Shown piece by piece: positions 18,563 through 28,407 of a stretch of 64,000 bases of DNA; within the stretch, counting starts at the first letter, position 1, and each line of letters opens with the position of its first letter. Source of the stretch: Prevotella melaninogenica (GTDB lineage Bacteria; Bacteroidota; Bacteroidia; Bacteroidales; Bacteroidaceae); assembly GCF_003609775.1 (NCBI RefSeq), contig NZ_AP018049.1:1054001-1118000 (forward strand), in the 5' to 3' direction. The notes under the pieces are model-generated. The model had not been told where the DNA came from. It did no database searches and saw only the letters and a program-made list of their open reading frames with translations. Position numbers and translations under genes: made by a program.

Positions 18563-19035
18563 TTATTCGTGAAAAGATAATGACTCAAATGTTCTGTCAT
18601 ATCGAGGTGCATCATAGCCATATTTTTTGAATATAGCTTTAACTTCTTCTGCCATCCGATATGTAAAGAGGTAGCCATTCTCAGCATTGCCGTAACGATA
18701 GAAATTACTTCGTCCTCGAAAGTAGGAATATATTTCATTGCGGAGGTCGGGTAAGTCTTTACGGCGCACCTCGTCAAAGAAATGAGTAAAACCTGCATAA
18801 CAAGTGATTAGCATTTTATCTTGAAATTTCTTACAATAACCATTCACAAGATTCTCTGGTAAGAGTGCAGATGGGTAAATAGCTTCACCCCATGTATTGG
18901 TAGATGGTTGTAGTTTGAAATATAAATGATGCAGGCAGTTCTCTTTTACAGAACAAGATTCCAAAAAGCAAGCTTCATAACTCTTAGGGAAAGTTTCTAA
19001 GCTCAGCGATTCGTTTACTTCTATTGGTTAATCAT
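18563..19035 (-). pseudogene. Frameshifted gene of unknown function
   Basis: An open frame runs from a TAA at 19028-19030 to 18563 (about 155 residues) without a good start. Just upstream, ATG at 19035 reads M-I-N-Q and then hits TAG. Adding one A after the CAA codon joins it to the frame I-E-V-N-E-S-L-S-L-E-T-F-P and gives a smooth protein of about 157 residues. So a one-base loss probably inactivated it. The protein has YAGFTHFFDEVRRKDLPD and YRMAEEVKAIFKKYGYDAP motifs that I do not recognise. A TTG start at 18964 giving 133 residues is the alternative. Confidence 0.55.
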
Positions 19036-19529
19036 AATATTAAGATATTCTTAGATTAGATAAGGAAATGAGAACAAAACAAAGAACACGCAGGGTAACC
19101 AATTGAGGTTAAGGAAGAAAACATCATCTCCTCCCTACAAACAATGAATAGCTTGCAGGCTGACAACTATCACGGTTCCTCCACATAAGAACGAATGTAC
19201 AAAAACAAATAGACGTGGTACAGTAACAATCGTTAGTTAAACAACAAAAACTGTGCTGGTCAATTCAGTAGATGCTTCGTTCGCAGAATCTTTCTGTTAA
19301 TAGTTCTAATTTCCTTTATTATGGGTACAAAATTAAATAAAAAAAATGAGAAAAGAAAGAATATTCATAGAATAATTACAAGCTTTATGTATGCAAAACT
19401 AAGACTGGGTATAGGAAAGACAGAGGAAGTGCTTTATACACACTAACAAAAAATTCTATACCCACCCAAGACTCTATATATTGCTATTGCTAAAGTAAAA
19501 CAGCTTTTTCATGTTTTGACATACAAATA
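19036..19529. other. Gene-free A/T-rich region
   Basis: About 500 bp without a supported gene. The only structure seen is an imperfect inverted repeat, AAGACTGGGTATAG near 19400 and CTATACCC near 19455. Confidence 0.5.
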
Positions 19530-20534
19530 TTAGAAAACAGAAGGAACCAAACGTTTTAAAACTACTGACGTTAACTTACCTATTACAAAAACTATAACAA
19601 CCGCAACAAGCCCTAATAAGATATTAATTGTAGTTTGTGTTCCATCATATCCAACAAACGAAATTGTTGAATTAACAAAATGAAGAACAAACATTTGTAA
19701 TGAGAAAATAGTCAAAGTATGCTTGCCTACTGCTGCAAGAAAACAACCAACAGCAGTATTTTCAATACTTTTACCCATCCAAACTAAGAGAAATGTCCCC
19801 ATAGTTCCTGTAAGTAAACATAACAGGATAGACTGACCATAAACTCTAATAGATAAATTAATTGATCCATTCACTTTACAGGCAACAATTAATACTATTA
19901 CTGTAAGTATCATTTTCCATCCCTGTAAAGAGTCAAACATATTGTATCTAAAACATAAATGACCTAGATACATAAATAAAGTAAAGAATGGTACCATATC
20001 AAGGCTCCATGGGAGAAGTAAAGGAACTTGATTGAGTAAAAAACTTGTCACTAATAAAATAAAAATAATAAAAAAATGAACCAATTTATTCTTTTTTGTC
20101 AAATCTATTATTTTAATTACACCAATAAATAGTATATCTGTAAGGAACATTGCGGTGAAGAACCATAATGGACCATTTAAACTTCGTAGCATTACTGGCA
20201 TAGGTTCTCCGACTATATTAAACTTAAAACGAGAATAGAATATACCTAAAAAATCATAAAATGAAAAGTGTCTGCATAAAATGATAAATATAACATTAAA
20301 GAAGAAATACGGGATTAATAATCGTCTTGTGCGTTTCATTATATACGTCTTCCATGATAGAATCGGTTTAGATGTGTATCCAGACATAAGAAAAAATGCA
20401 GCAATAAAAAAACTACCTAAATATACTTGCCCATAGCAATGTGCAGTATGACTATAAACTATAAGTATCAAAGCTATTGTTTTAACTATATCAATATAAG
20501 GTAAACGTTGATTTGGGATTGATTGAGAATTCAT
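19530..20534 (-). CDS. Acyltransferase-3 family membrane protein
   Basis: 334 residues from the ATG at 20534 (MNSQSIPNQRLPYIDIVK); the frame runs 28 codons further up without a better start. About 10 membrane helices. YIDIVKTIALILIVYSHT with the conserved His, and FFLMSGYTSK followed by KRTRRLLIPYFFFN, are marks of the acyltransferase-3 family, which O-acetylates cell-surface sugars at the inner membrane. Being close to the polysaccharide operon, it may acetylate that polymer. The gene is A/T-rich and stands alone. Confidence 0.85.
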   Translation of the reverse strand: MNSQSIPNQRLPYIDIVKTIALILIVYSHTAHCYGQVYLGSFFIAAFFLMSGYTSKPILSWKTYIMKRTRRLLIPYFFFNVIFIILCRHFSFYDFLGIFYSRFKFNIVGEPMPVMLRSLNGPLWFFTAMFLTDILFIGVIKIIDLTKKNKLVHFFIIFILLVTSFLLNQVPLLLPWSLDMVPFFTLFMYLGHLCFRYNMFDSLQGWKMILTVIVLIVACKVNGSINLSIRVYGQSILLCLLTGTMGTFLLVWMGKSIENTAVGCFLAAVGKHTLTIFSLQMFVLHFVNSTISFVGYDGTQTTINILLGLVAVVIVFVIGKLTSVVLKRLVPSVF

Positions 20535-20944
20535 CTTTGTTTGATTATTTATTAAAATTATTTGCAAATATAAATAAAACAAAACACACTTCAAATAAAT
20601 TAAGTCAAAACAAGCCAAATGTATCTTAATATTTACTAAATAGATGATTTTGTTTTTTCAAAAGAAATCACTATAACTTGGTCTTTTTGCAAAAAAGCAA
20701 ACATATAGTTCTTATATTTTCAAACCTCTTTGCTTATGTAGACAATCGTTGTCATTCTGGCTGTATCCCACCATCTACATTCCCTCCATCTGTTACTATG
20801 ACTTCTATCTTAACCTGTCATTCATATGTTACGTCATATGTTCGTTGTGTACATCCTGTCATTTTAACCTTGTACATTCCCTATAGTTAGCTTTTATACA
20901 AAGGAAAAAAGCCACAAGATATCAATGGTTTGAAGAAAAATCAC

Positions 20945-20952
20945 TATCTTTG
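20945..20952 (+). promoter_or_regulatory. Promoter -7 box of the barrel gene
   Basis: TATCTTTG fits the TAnnTTTG element; the ATG follows 24 nt later. A TTTG at about 20929 is closer than the usual 19-20 bp, so the -33 part is weak. The preceding 300 bp hold no supported gene, only a GTCATTCTGGCT motif near 20750 like the one in the 49-bp repeat at 23 kb. Confidence 0.55.
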
Positions 20953-20976
20953 CATCAGAATCAGTTATCCTAAAAA

Positions 20977-21726
20977 ATGAAAAAGATTATATTGATTGCT
21001 GCCATCCTTGTAGGGGCATTAACAAACGGACAGGCTCAGGTAATAAACAAGAACGCCGCGAAACGTATTGGCGAGGCTGTGAAAGAAGGCTACCAAGACG
21101 TTAAGGGGGCTATTGTTCAAGACACCAAACCAACTGGTGAGCATACAATTTGGGACATCTACGCAGCTCCAAAAGTTGGATTAAACTTATCTAACGTGCT
21201 TGGTCTTGATAACAGTGTGAAGCCTGGGCTTGTTGCTGGTGCATACGTTGAAGTCTTCGTGGCTAAAAACATTGCCATAGACGTAGAAATGCAGTATAGC
21301 CACCAAGGAGGTTCAAGTATCTATCGTAATATCAACACCACAGACGACTATGGAAACCCTATTATACAAAAATATGGTCCATACAATGTCAATTTACATT
21401 ATATCAACACGAACTATATAGTACGTTGGTACCCTTGGGCTGATTTACCATGGAGCTTCACTACAGGAGTACACGCTGGATATGTTATCAGTGCACATGC
21501 TAAAGAGAAAAATGGTGAAGATATCAACCTCAAGAATCATATCCATAGTGGTGATGTCGCACTTCCTCTTGGTGTTAGTTACGAATGGAAGCAATGGCAG
21601 ATAGAGGCGCGTTACAACCTATACTTCAGAAAGTTAGCAAGAGACACTGAAGCAAAGGATTTATTAAAGAATGCTCGCAATAGCATGTTGGAAGTAACAC
21701 TTGGCTACAGAATACAGGTGCTTTAA
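20977..21726 (+). CDS. Outer-membrane beta-barrel protein (PorT-like family)
   Basis: 249 residues: signal peptide (1-20, ending NGQAQ), a helical amphipathic stretch (NKNAAKRIGEAVKEGYQDVKGA), then a barrel domain from about 60. The barrel shows YAAPKVGLNLSNVLG, PGLVAGAYVEVFVAKNIAIDVEMQYSHQGG and the closing MLEVTLGYRIQV strand. Such small barrels are common in Bacteroidota outer membranes; ligand unknown. It is 16 bp before the PagL-like gene and is likely co-transcribed with it. Confidence 0.8.
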   Translation: MKKIILIAAILVGALTNGQAQVINKNAAKRIGEAVKEGYQDVKGAIVQDTKPTGEHTIWDIYAAPKVGLNLSNVLGLDNSVKPGLVAGAYVEVFVAKNIAIDVEMQYSHQGGSSIYRNINTTDDYGNPIIQKYGPYNVNLHYINTNYIVRWYPWADLPWSFTTGVHAGYVISAHAKEKNGEDINLKNHIHSGDVALPLGVSYEWKQWQIEARYNLYFRKLARDTEAKDLLKNARNSMLEVTLGYRIQVL

Positions 21727-21742
21727 TGTTGCCTGAGAACAA

Positions 21743-22987
21743 GTGAGCAAAATCCTTTTCATACCATTATTACTACTCTCTGCAGTTGCTTCTGCAGAAG
21801 AGTATGATTCTATTGCTATACCCCAAACTGGTATAGAAGTGCGTTATACGCCTGCCCAAACTTTATGTTTGGACAAAGAGCCACGTATTTGGACTAAGAC
21901 GAAAGAAACGCATGCCATAGCTGCACAACTAAATATCACACCATCAGAGAATGATTTTGCACGCGATTATAATTATCCAACATTCTCTGCTGGCCTGCGT
22001 TATAACCTTAACCATGGAACAACAATGCATAAAGATGATCCATGGGGAGAAGCACAGCCAGTAGACTACACCAGTAAATTAGGCAATTTTCTGACGCTCT
22101 ATGGCACTTTTAATCGTCCACTTTATCGTAGTAAGTACTGGCAATGGGGCTATTACTTAGGCACTGGCGTAGGCTATACTTCGCTAAAATATAACCAGAA
22201 GAACAATATTGACAACGAATATATTGGCTCACACCTTAATATATTCTTTACAGCTGGACTATACGGACAATATAAGGTGGCAAAAGAGTGGAGTGTAAAG
22301 GCAGGATTAGACTTTGCACATCATAGCAATGGCGCAATGGCACGACCCAACAAAGGGGCAAACTATTTAGGTCCATTCCTTGGTGTCGTATATGAACCAG
22401 AAAAACATATAACGAAGGTAGCAAAGGGAGATACTCATTCCAATGAGCCTTTCCAAAAGTATTGGTTTACAGAATTTACACTTGGAATAGGTGGTAAAAC
22501 CTTAATAGAGGATTGGCAACAGACACAATTTGAAACTCCGCAAGGACATCCTGACTACCGTAAAGAGCAGTTTGCTTTCTACGGAGCCTATTCTTTCCAC
22601 ACTCACCTACTCTATCGATACGCACGTCGCTGGGCATCTGGCATAGGGCTTGGTATTTTCTATGGAGATTATGCCAGTAGGGTTGCACAACATGATAAGG
22701 AACACGGATACACAGGAGAAAAGCATAGCCCGTGGTCACTTAGCATTGAAGCTCGCCACGAAGTTTTCTATGGCAACATGTCTGTTCGTGTAAGTTTAGG
22801 CTATTACCTCTACCGACACATGGGCTATAAAGCACGTAATGGCTTGGAAAGACCTTATCATGAACAAGTTGGTGTGTTTTATAGTTTCCCTAAACTAAAG
22901 AATCTTACATTAGGCTTTAGTGTCAATGCACATGCAACGAAGGCTGACTTCACAGAACTACAAGTAACAATGCCAGTGAAGCTATAA
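21743..22987 (+). CDS. PagL-like outer-membrane acyl hydrolase
   Basis: 414 residues, GTG start (no ATG fits), signal peptide 1-18. FAHHSNGAMARPNKGANYLG at about 191-210 contains the His-Ser pair of the lipid A 3-O-deacylase PagL. A barrel follows in the C-terminal half, so the protein is about twice the length of PagL itself. It should trim acyl chains from lipid A in the outer membrane; true substrate unproven. It follows a PorT-like barrel gene. Confidence 0.72.
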   Translation: MSKILFIPLLLLSAVASAEEYDSIAIPQTGIEVRYTPAQTLCLDKEPRIWTKTKETHAIAAQLNITPSENDFARDYNYPTFSAGLRYNLNHGTTMHKDDPWGEAQPVDYTSKLGNFLTLYGTFNRPLYRSKYWQWGYYLGTGVGYTSLKYNQKNNIDNEYIGSHLNIFFTAGLYGQYKVAKEWSVKAGLDFAHHSNGAMARPNKGANYLGPFLGVVYEPEKHITKVAKGDTHSNEPFQKYWFTEFTLGIGGKTLIEDWQQTQFETPQGHPDYRKEQFAFYGAYSFHTHLLYRYARRWASGIGLGIFYGDYASRVAQHDKEHGYTGEKHSPWSLSIEARHEVFYGNMSVRVSLGYYLYRHMGYKARNGLERPYHEQVGVFYSFPKLKNLTLGFSVNAHATKADFTELQVTMPVKL

Positions 22988-22989
22988 AG

Positions 22990-23300
22990 CAAGCCAGAAT
23001 GACGATAGTTTAGACAGAATGACATAAAGACATATTTCATTAGTGACACATTTTGTTGTTTGGTTTAAAAATGTGGAGTATGTACCAGACAGAAATACAT
23101 AAGCTCTCTTAATCCAGAGCCCACAAATCTCATATAAAATATGTCATTAAGGAAATATGTCTTTATGTCATTCTAGCTTCAACTGAAATATGTCATTAAG
23201 GAAATATGTCTTTATGTCATTCTAGCTTCAACTGAAATATGTCATTAAGGAAATATGTCTTTATGTCATTCTGGCTTCAACTATCGTCATTCTGTCTGGA
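22990..23300. repeat. Nested 49-bp tandem and inverted repeat
   Basis: Three copies of a 49-bp unit start at 23137, 23186 and 23235, each with AAATATGTCATTAAGG, then TCTTTATGTCATTC and GCTTCAACTG. An inverted, diverged copy lies at about 22990-23050 (AAGCCAGAATGACG, GAATGACATAAAGACAT). The outer arms can pair, so the whole may form a large hairpin between the convergent PagL-like and fmt genes. The right arm supplies the stop codon and last codons of fmt. Confidence 0.85.
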
Positions 23301-24309
23301 AGCGGTACTTCTCTATCTCTTTAAACCCATTCAAGAATGATTGAACATCCATTCGCTTCTTACCAGTCAACTGAATATCAAGAAGTTCCAAGAGATTGTC
23401 AGACGTATTAACATATAGGCGAGACTTCTCAACAACAAGCATACCAGGTTCTCCTACAGCTGCGCGATCTGACTTTGCAGTCTTATAAACCTTCATTACC
23501 AAAGGTTTTACTCCATTGTCTTCAATAGAACAGAGTGTACTCCATGTGCCTGGATAAGGACTGAGTCCTCGCACAAAGTCGTAAACCTTTTTAGCGGACT
23601 GATTCCAGTTAATTTCACAAGTCTCTTTAAAAATCTTCGGTGCATGTTGAAGTTCAACATCTTCACACATTTGAGGAGCACTGATTCTATCCAAAACAGC
23701 AGAAAAATCAACATCATCCAAATTGTCTTCAGACAACTTTGATGCGATGAGATCGATTGTTTCCATAGCTATCTTTGCACCTAAATGCATCAAGCCATCA
23801 TAGACATACTCAACATCTGCAGTATCAGGTATGACAAATGATTTTTGAAGAATAATACGTCCTGTATCAATATTTTTATCAAGGAAGAAGGTCGTAACAC
23901 CGGTCTCAGTCTCACCATTGATAACCGCCCAGTTGATTGGAGCCGCCCCACGATACTGTGGGAGCAAAGCTGCATGAACATTAAACGTACCCAAACGAGG
24001 CATTCCCCACACAACCTCTGGCAACATACGAAAAGCTACAACCACCTGCATATCTGCCTTATAAGAACGCAATTCTTCTATGAAATCAGCATCCTTCATT
24101 TTAACAGGCTGTAAAACAGGTAAGTTATGCTCAAGTGCATATTGTTTCACAGGTGACGGCTGCAACTGCTCTTGATGACGACCCACTGGTTTATCAGGTT
24201 GTGTTACGACAGCTACAACATTATATCCATTCTCAACTAATGCTTTCAATGACTCCACAGCGAACTCTGGAGTTCCCATGAATACAATACGTATATTTTC
24301 TTTTTTCAT
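23287..24309 (-). CDS. fmt: Methionyl-tRNA formyltransferase
   Basis: 340 residues. It adds the formyl group from 10-formyltetrahydrofolate to initiator Met-tRNA. Visible motifs are IRIVFMGTPEFAVESLKAL, NVHAALLPQYRGAAPINWAVINGE (formyl-folate site with the catalytic Asn/His region) and TGVTTFFLDKNIDTG, plus the C-terminal tRNA-binding domain. Normal length. The last residues (FQTE) and stop come from the repeat that follows. It lies after the ClC channel gene. Confidence 0.97.
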   Translation of the reverse strand: MKKENIRIVFMGTPEFAVESLKALVENGYNVVAVVTQPDKPVGRHQEQLQPSPVKQYALEHNLPVLQPVKMKDADFIEELRSYKADMQVVVAFRMLPEVVWGMPRLGTFNVHAALLPQYRGAAPINWAVINGETETGVTTFFLDKNIDTGRIILQKSFVIPDTADVEYVYDGLMHLGAKIAMETIDLIASKLSEDNLDDVDFSAVLDRISAPQMCEDVELQHAPKIFKETCEINWNQSAKKVYDFVRGLSPYPGTWSTLCSIEDNGVKPLVMKVYKTAKSDRAAVGEPGMLVVEKSRLYVNTSDNLLELLDIQLTGKKRMDVQSFLNGFKEIEKYRFQTE

Positions 24310-24365
24310 TGCCTTTGAGGATTTGATAAGGGAAGATAATAAGTTAGGATAGGCAGATATAAGCT

Positions 24366-26162
24366 TTATTCTGCGCTAAAGTCAGCTACAAACTGACGAT
24401 ACATACTATAAAGGTGAGCACGAGAGATATAGCCAACCAATTCACCTTCAATATTAACAACAGGTAAATACTGTGCTCCCGTACGTTCAAAAGTCTTCAT
24501 TACATCTTCCATTGGATCATTGACACCAAGCGTTGCTGCTGGTGGTGTCATAAGTTGACTCACATGAAAGCGATGATAAAGTTCTGTACGGAAGATAATA
24601 TGACGTAGTTTGTTAATATCAATCTCACCCAAAAGTCTTCCAGACTCATTGAGAACAGGAATATAGTCATTACGGCTGGAACTAATTGCATGAACAAGCT
24701 TACCCATTTCCATATCTGGACCGACCGAAGTAAACTCATGGTCAATAATCTTATCCATGCTCATCAGCGTAAGAATAGACTTATCGGTATGGTGTGTAAG
24801 AAGCTTTCCCTGCTTTGCCAAACGAACAGCATAGATACTATGATGCTCGAAAATATTAATAGTAAGATAAGAACAGACCGTCACAATAATCAATGGGATG
24901 AAAAGTTGATAGCCACCAGTTAGTTCGGCGATAAGAAAGATACCCGTTAATGGTGCATGCATCACAGCTGACATCACGGCTGCCATACCATAGAGGGTAA
25001 AGTTTTTCTCTGGTACATACACACCAAGTTGTTGCATATTCCAAAAACGAGCAAAGAAGAAACCTCCAAAGCCACCGATAAACAAAGATGGAGCAAAGGT
25101 TCCACCACAACCACCAGCACCATTTGTAGCACTGGTTGCGAAGACTTTGGTCATCATAACGAAGCCTACATAAAGCAATAGAAACTTTGTTTCTCCTGCA
25201 AACATGGAGCCACTCATCACCTGCATCCAGTCGGCTTCTGTCTTACCTTCAATAAATAATCTCAAGCTACTATACCCCTCACCATAAAGAGAAGGAAAAA
25301 GGAAAATTAACGGAGATAGCACCAAACCACCTATCAAGAGCTTCAAATAAGGCTGAGAAGACAACTTACCATAACCATTTTCGCACCATGACATTAATCG
25401 CATAAAGTAAAGTGAAACGAATCCACAAGCAATACCCAAGAGAATTGTTGGTGGAACGCGATCAAGTCCCCAAAGGTAATCCATCTGAAAATGAAACATC
25501 GATGAGCCCCCTGTAAAGAAGTAGGAGAAACAAGTTGCGGTAACAGATGCTATCAGAATCGGCAGCAGAGAAGCCATAGTCAAATCGACCATCAACACTT
25601 CAAGTGTAAACACCAATCCTGCTATTGGCGCCTTAAAAATACCTGATACAGCTGCCGTTGCACCACAACCAACGAGAAGCATGAGGGTACGATTATCTAA
25701 ATTGAAGATACGCCCAAGGTTACTTCCGATAGCTGAGCCAGTAAGCACGATAGGTGCCTCTGCTCCTACTGAACCACCAAAACCAATGGTAATAGCAGAA
25801 GCAACAATAGACGACCATGTATTATGTCCCTTCAAGCGAGACTGCTTCGTAGAAATAGCATAGAGTACTCGCGTGATACCATGTGAAATATTATCACGTA
25901 CAACATACTTAACAAATAGACTCGTCAGCCAAATACCTACGATTGGATAGATAAGATAGAGCCAATTAGTCGTTGCAACATGAAAACCTGAGGTAACAAG
26001 TTCTTGTATAACCTTAATAATAACATGAAGAATATAGGCAGCCAAAGAAGCCAAAAAGCCAATAGCAAACGCCAGTACTAATACCAGTTCGCGATTGGAT
26101 ACATGCTTATTCCGCCAATTATCAAGCCAAGATATAAACCCCAGACTACCTGACACTTTCAT
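24366..26162 (-). CDS. ClC-family chloride channel/antiporter with CBS domains
   Basis: 598 residues. Membrane part about 1-430 with GGSVGAEAPIVLTGSAIGS (the second ClC signature) and GGTFAPSLFIGG (the third, chloride-binding signature); two CBS domains fill 440-598 and probably sense adenine nucleotides. The ordinary E in the gating motif is retained as the E of GAEAP. It lies 12 bp after tsaC, so the two are one transcript. Confidence 0.93.
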   Translation of the reverse strand: MKVSGSLGFISWLDNWRNKHVSNRELVLVLAFAIGFLASLAAYILHVIIKVIQELVTSGFHVATTNWLYLIYPIVGIWLTSLFVKYVVRDNISHGITRVLYAISTKQSRLKGHNTWSSIVASAITIGFGGSVGAEAPIVLTGSAIGSNLGRIFNLDNRTLMLLVGCGATAAVSGIFKAPIAGLVFTLEVLMVDLTMASLLPILIASVTATCFSYFFTGGSSMFHFQMDYLWGLDRVPPTILLGIACGFVSLYFMRLMSWCENGYGKLSSQPYLKLLIGGLVLSPLIFLFPSLYGEGYSSLRLFIEGKTEADWMQVMSGSMFAGETKFLLLYVGFVMMTKVFATSATNGAGGCGGTFAPSLFIGGFGGFFFARFWNMQQLGVYVPEKNFTLYGMAAVMSAVMHAPLTGIFLIAELTGGYQLFIPLIIVTVCSYLTINIFEHHSIYAVRLAKQGKLLTHHTDKSILTLMSMDKIIDHEFTSVGPDMEMGKLVHAISSSRNDYIPVLNESGRLLGEIDINKLRHIIFRTELYHRFHVSQLMTPPAATLGVNDPMEDVMKTFERTGAQYLPVVNIEGELVGYISRAHLYSMYRQFVADFSAE

Positions 26163-26174
26163 CTATCTATTCAA

Positions 26175-26744
26175 TTATTTCCTAATAATTTTCACTTCGC
26201 CATCAGCTGCCAATTTGATAATGCTGGATGGAGTATGCGGCTTATGTTCTTGACGTCTTGTTTCACAAACGTAATCAACACCATCAAGAATCTCCTGCGA
26301 GATATCACGATAATTCTGTGCAGCAGGTTCACCACTAACATTTGCCGAAGTACTTACGATAGCTTTCTGGAATCTATAGCATAACTCATGAGAAAAAGGT
26401 TCCTTTGTAACACGAATACCAATAGAACCATCTTCAGCTATCAGATTTGGTGCAAGATTTACAGCACCATCAAGAATCAATGTTGTTGGCTTCTCAACAG
26501 CTTCTATCAACTGCCAAGCAACATCAGGAACATTACGTACATAACGCTGAAGGCGATTTTCAGAGTCAACCAAGCAGATAAGTGCCTTCGAATCATCTCT
26601 ACGCTTCAAGGCATACACCTTTGCTACGGCTTCTGCATTGGTAGCATCGCAACCTATACCCCATACCGTATCAGTTGGGTAAAGAATAATACCACCCTTT
26701 CTCATTACTTCAATCGCTTTCTTGATGTCGTCTTCCTGTTTCAT
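26175..26744 (-). CDS. tsaC: L-threonylcarbamoyladenylate synthase (YrdC/Sua5)
   Basis: 189 residues, the short TsaC type. It makes threonylcarbamoyl-AMP from Thr, bicarbonate and ATP for the t6A37 tRNA modification. Visible: GGIILYPTDTVWGIGCDATN, the KRRDDSKALICLV loop and STSANVSGEPAAQNY. First gene of a minus-strand unit with the ClC gene and probably fmt. Confidence 0.95.
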   Translation of the reverse strand: MKQEDDIKKAIEVMRKGGIILYPTDTVWGIGCDATNAEAVAKVYALKRRDDSKALICLVDSENRLQRYVRNVPDVAWQLIEAVEKPTTLILDGAVNLAPNLIAEDGSIGIRVTKEPFSHELCYRFQKAIVSTSANVSGEPAAQNYRDISQEILDGVDYVCETRRQEHKPHTPSSIIKLAADGEVKIIRK

Positions 26745-26971
26745 CTTCAGTTATTATCTTTTTTTTCTAAGTATTATAAGTAAACGCAAAGATAGAGTAA
26801 AAAAACGAGAACACAAAACAAAAACTATAAAAAGAAAGTCTGATAAGGACTATTACAGTTCAATAAATCTTAAATTGTACACTCTCCTGTACACTTACTT
26901 TTACTTGAACGATTCTATCCTTACCTCAAAGTGCGTTCTTCATGACAACCTATAGCAAGGTAATTAACCCA

Positions 26972-27037
26972 CAACACCACTGGTGCTAAGCCTCAACACA
27001 ACATGTGCGGGGCATCAACACGGCATGTGCTAAGATG
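26972..27037. repeat. 22-bp phased array, CAC/GTG family, copy A
   Basis: Three units start with CAACAC at 26972, 26994 and 27016. Each holds a CAC...GTGC dyad and ends in a TAAGCCT-, GGGGCAT- or TAAGATG-like tail. It lies in the 600-bp gap between tsaC and the ROK kinase gene, both on the minus strand. I see no gene in the rest of this gap. Confidence 0.85.
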
Positions 27038-27207
27038 AAACACATAGACAAAAGATGGGAAGTAAAGTTCTTTGTTAACATTGTCAACATTGCAAGACAC
27101 TCATGACTACTTGTCCAAGCATAATTATCAATCACCACGTATAACAGAGTAAACTTTCCATTATAAACGGGATAACACGCTAAGTTGCTAATATAGACAA
27201 AACGCAA

Positions 27208-27281
27208 TAGGGACAAACAACCTCAACAGTCAGTCCTTCTTATTAAGCAAGGAATAGCTGACAAGGCTGTTTGTCCCTATA
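27208..27281. terminator. Long hairpin downstream of the ROK kinase gene
   Basis: ATAGGGACAAACA at about 27208-27220 pairs with TGTTTGTCCCTAT at about 27268-27280 around 48 nt that can pair further. It lies about 90 bp past the ROK kinase stop on the minus strand and is a plausible transcript end, though the following U-run is weak. Confidence 0.5.
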
Positions 27282-27370
27282 TTGAATATGTAAGTTTTAA
27301 ACTCTCTCAAGCATACATATAGATAAACTGCACGTACAATCCAAGAGAAACCTAAGCTTTATATCTTAAA

Positions 27371-28372
27371 TTACAACTCCCAACCGATAGCAGAAGCACC
27401 AAGAACGGCAGCAGCAGCATCATCAAGAGAACTTACCAAGAATATTGGCTTCTCCTTGAAGATTTCCAAAGCGTGCTCCTTGTAAGAACGCATGATAGGC
27501 TCCATCAACAAATCACCAGCCTTAGTCAGACCGCCGAAGAAGATAAATGCTTCTGGAGAAGAGAAGGTTGCAAAGTCTGCACAAGCCTCACCTAACATAT
27601 TACCAGTGAACTCGTAAACACGCTTAGCAAGTGCATCACCACGACCTGCTGCGATAGAAACATCCAAAGAAGTAATATCTTCTGGATTAATCTCACGCAA
27701 CAAAGAGTCTTCTGTGCTCTCTTTCAAGAACTCACGAGCAGTACGAGCTACACCTGTTGCAGAGCAATAAGTCTCCAAACAACCTGTACGACCACAACCG
27801 CAAGTACGTCCCTTCTCTCCACGAACCATAATCATGTGGCCTAACTCACCAGCAAAACCATCTGAGCCATAAATCATCTGACCATTGATGACAATACCAG
27901 AACCAACACCTGTACCGAGGGTAATCATAATAAAATCCTTCATTCCGCGGGCAACACCATACTGCATCTCACCAATAGCTGCAGCATTTGCATCATTGGT
28001 AAGACCAACAGGAATACCCAACTTCTTTGAGAACATTTCTCCCAATGGCACTACACCATCGTGACCCCATGAAAGGTTTGGTGCAAACTCAATCGTACCA
28101 CGATAAAAGTTACCATTAGGAGCACCAATACCCATAGCACGGAACTGACCAATTCCACCATATTTTGCAACGAGAGGCTTAACAGCCTCTACACCAGCCT
28201 CTACAAAATCATCTACAGTCTTATAAGCCTGTGTCTTTATAGAGTTTGTGGCAAGTAGCTGACCACGCTGATCAACGACACCAAATACTGCATTTGTTCC
28301 TCCTAAATCCAAGCCAATTACAAATGGCTTTTCCAATCCAGTTACAACTGGTTTCTGCTCTGTTACGTCCAT
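27371..28372 (-). CDS. ROK-family sugar kinase (glucokinase-like)
   Basis: 333 residues from the ATG at 28372; a longer frame exists but a good promoter lies between. FVIGLDLGGTNAVFGVVD is the phosphate-binding motif, and GRTCGCGRTGCLETYCSATG is the ROK zinc motif. It should phosphorylate glucose or a similar hexose. The residues near EIGEMQYG and GHMIMVRGEKG are also typical. Whether it is glucokinase or N-acetyl-sugar kinase cannot be told. Confidence 0.92.
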   Translation of the reverse strand: MDVTEQKPVVTGLEKPFVIGLDLGGTNAVFGVVDQRGQLLATNSIKTQAYKTVDDFVEAGVEAVKPLVAKYGGIGQFRAMGIGAPNGNFYRGTIEFAPNLSWGHDGVVPLGEMFSKKLGIPVGLTNDANAAAIGEMQYGVARGMKDFIMITLGTGVGSGIVINGQMIYGSDGFAGELGHMIMVRGEKGRTCGCGRTGCLETYCSATGVARTAREFLKESTEDSLLREINPEDITSLDVSIAAGRGDALAKRVYEFTGNMLGEACADFATFSSPEAFIFFGGLTKAGDLLMEPIMRSYKEHALEIFKEKPIFLVSSLDDAAAAVLGASAIGWEL

Positions 28373-28407
28373 GACATAATAAGTTTTTAGTTTGAATATA
28401 CTATTGG

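Noticed and set aside
19400..19470. Insertion-sequence ends
   Set aside because: The inverted repeat is short and imperfect, with no transposase frame between or near.
20678..20890. 70-codon frame upstream of the barrel gene
   Set aside because: No start context, odd composition and no promoter; the true promoter lies after it.
26986..27216. 76-codon minus-strand frame between tsaC and the ROK gene
   Set aside because: Overlaps the 22-bp array and the terminator hairpin; no start site, no protein-like pattern.
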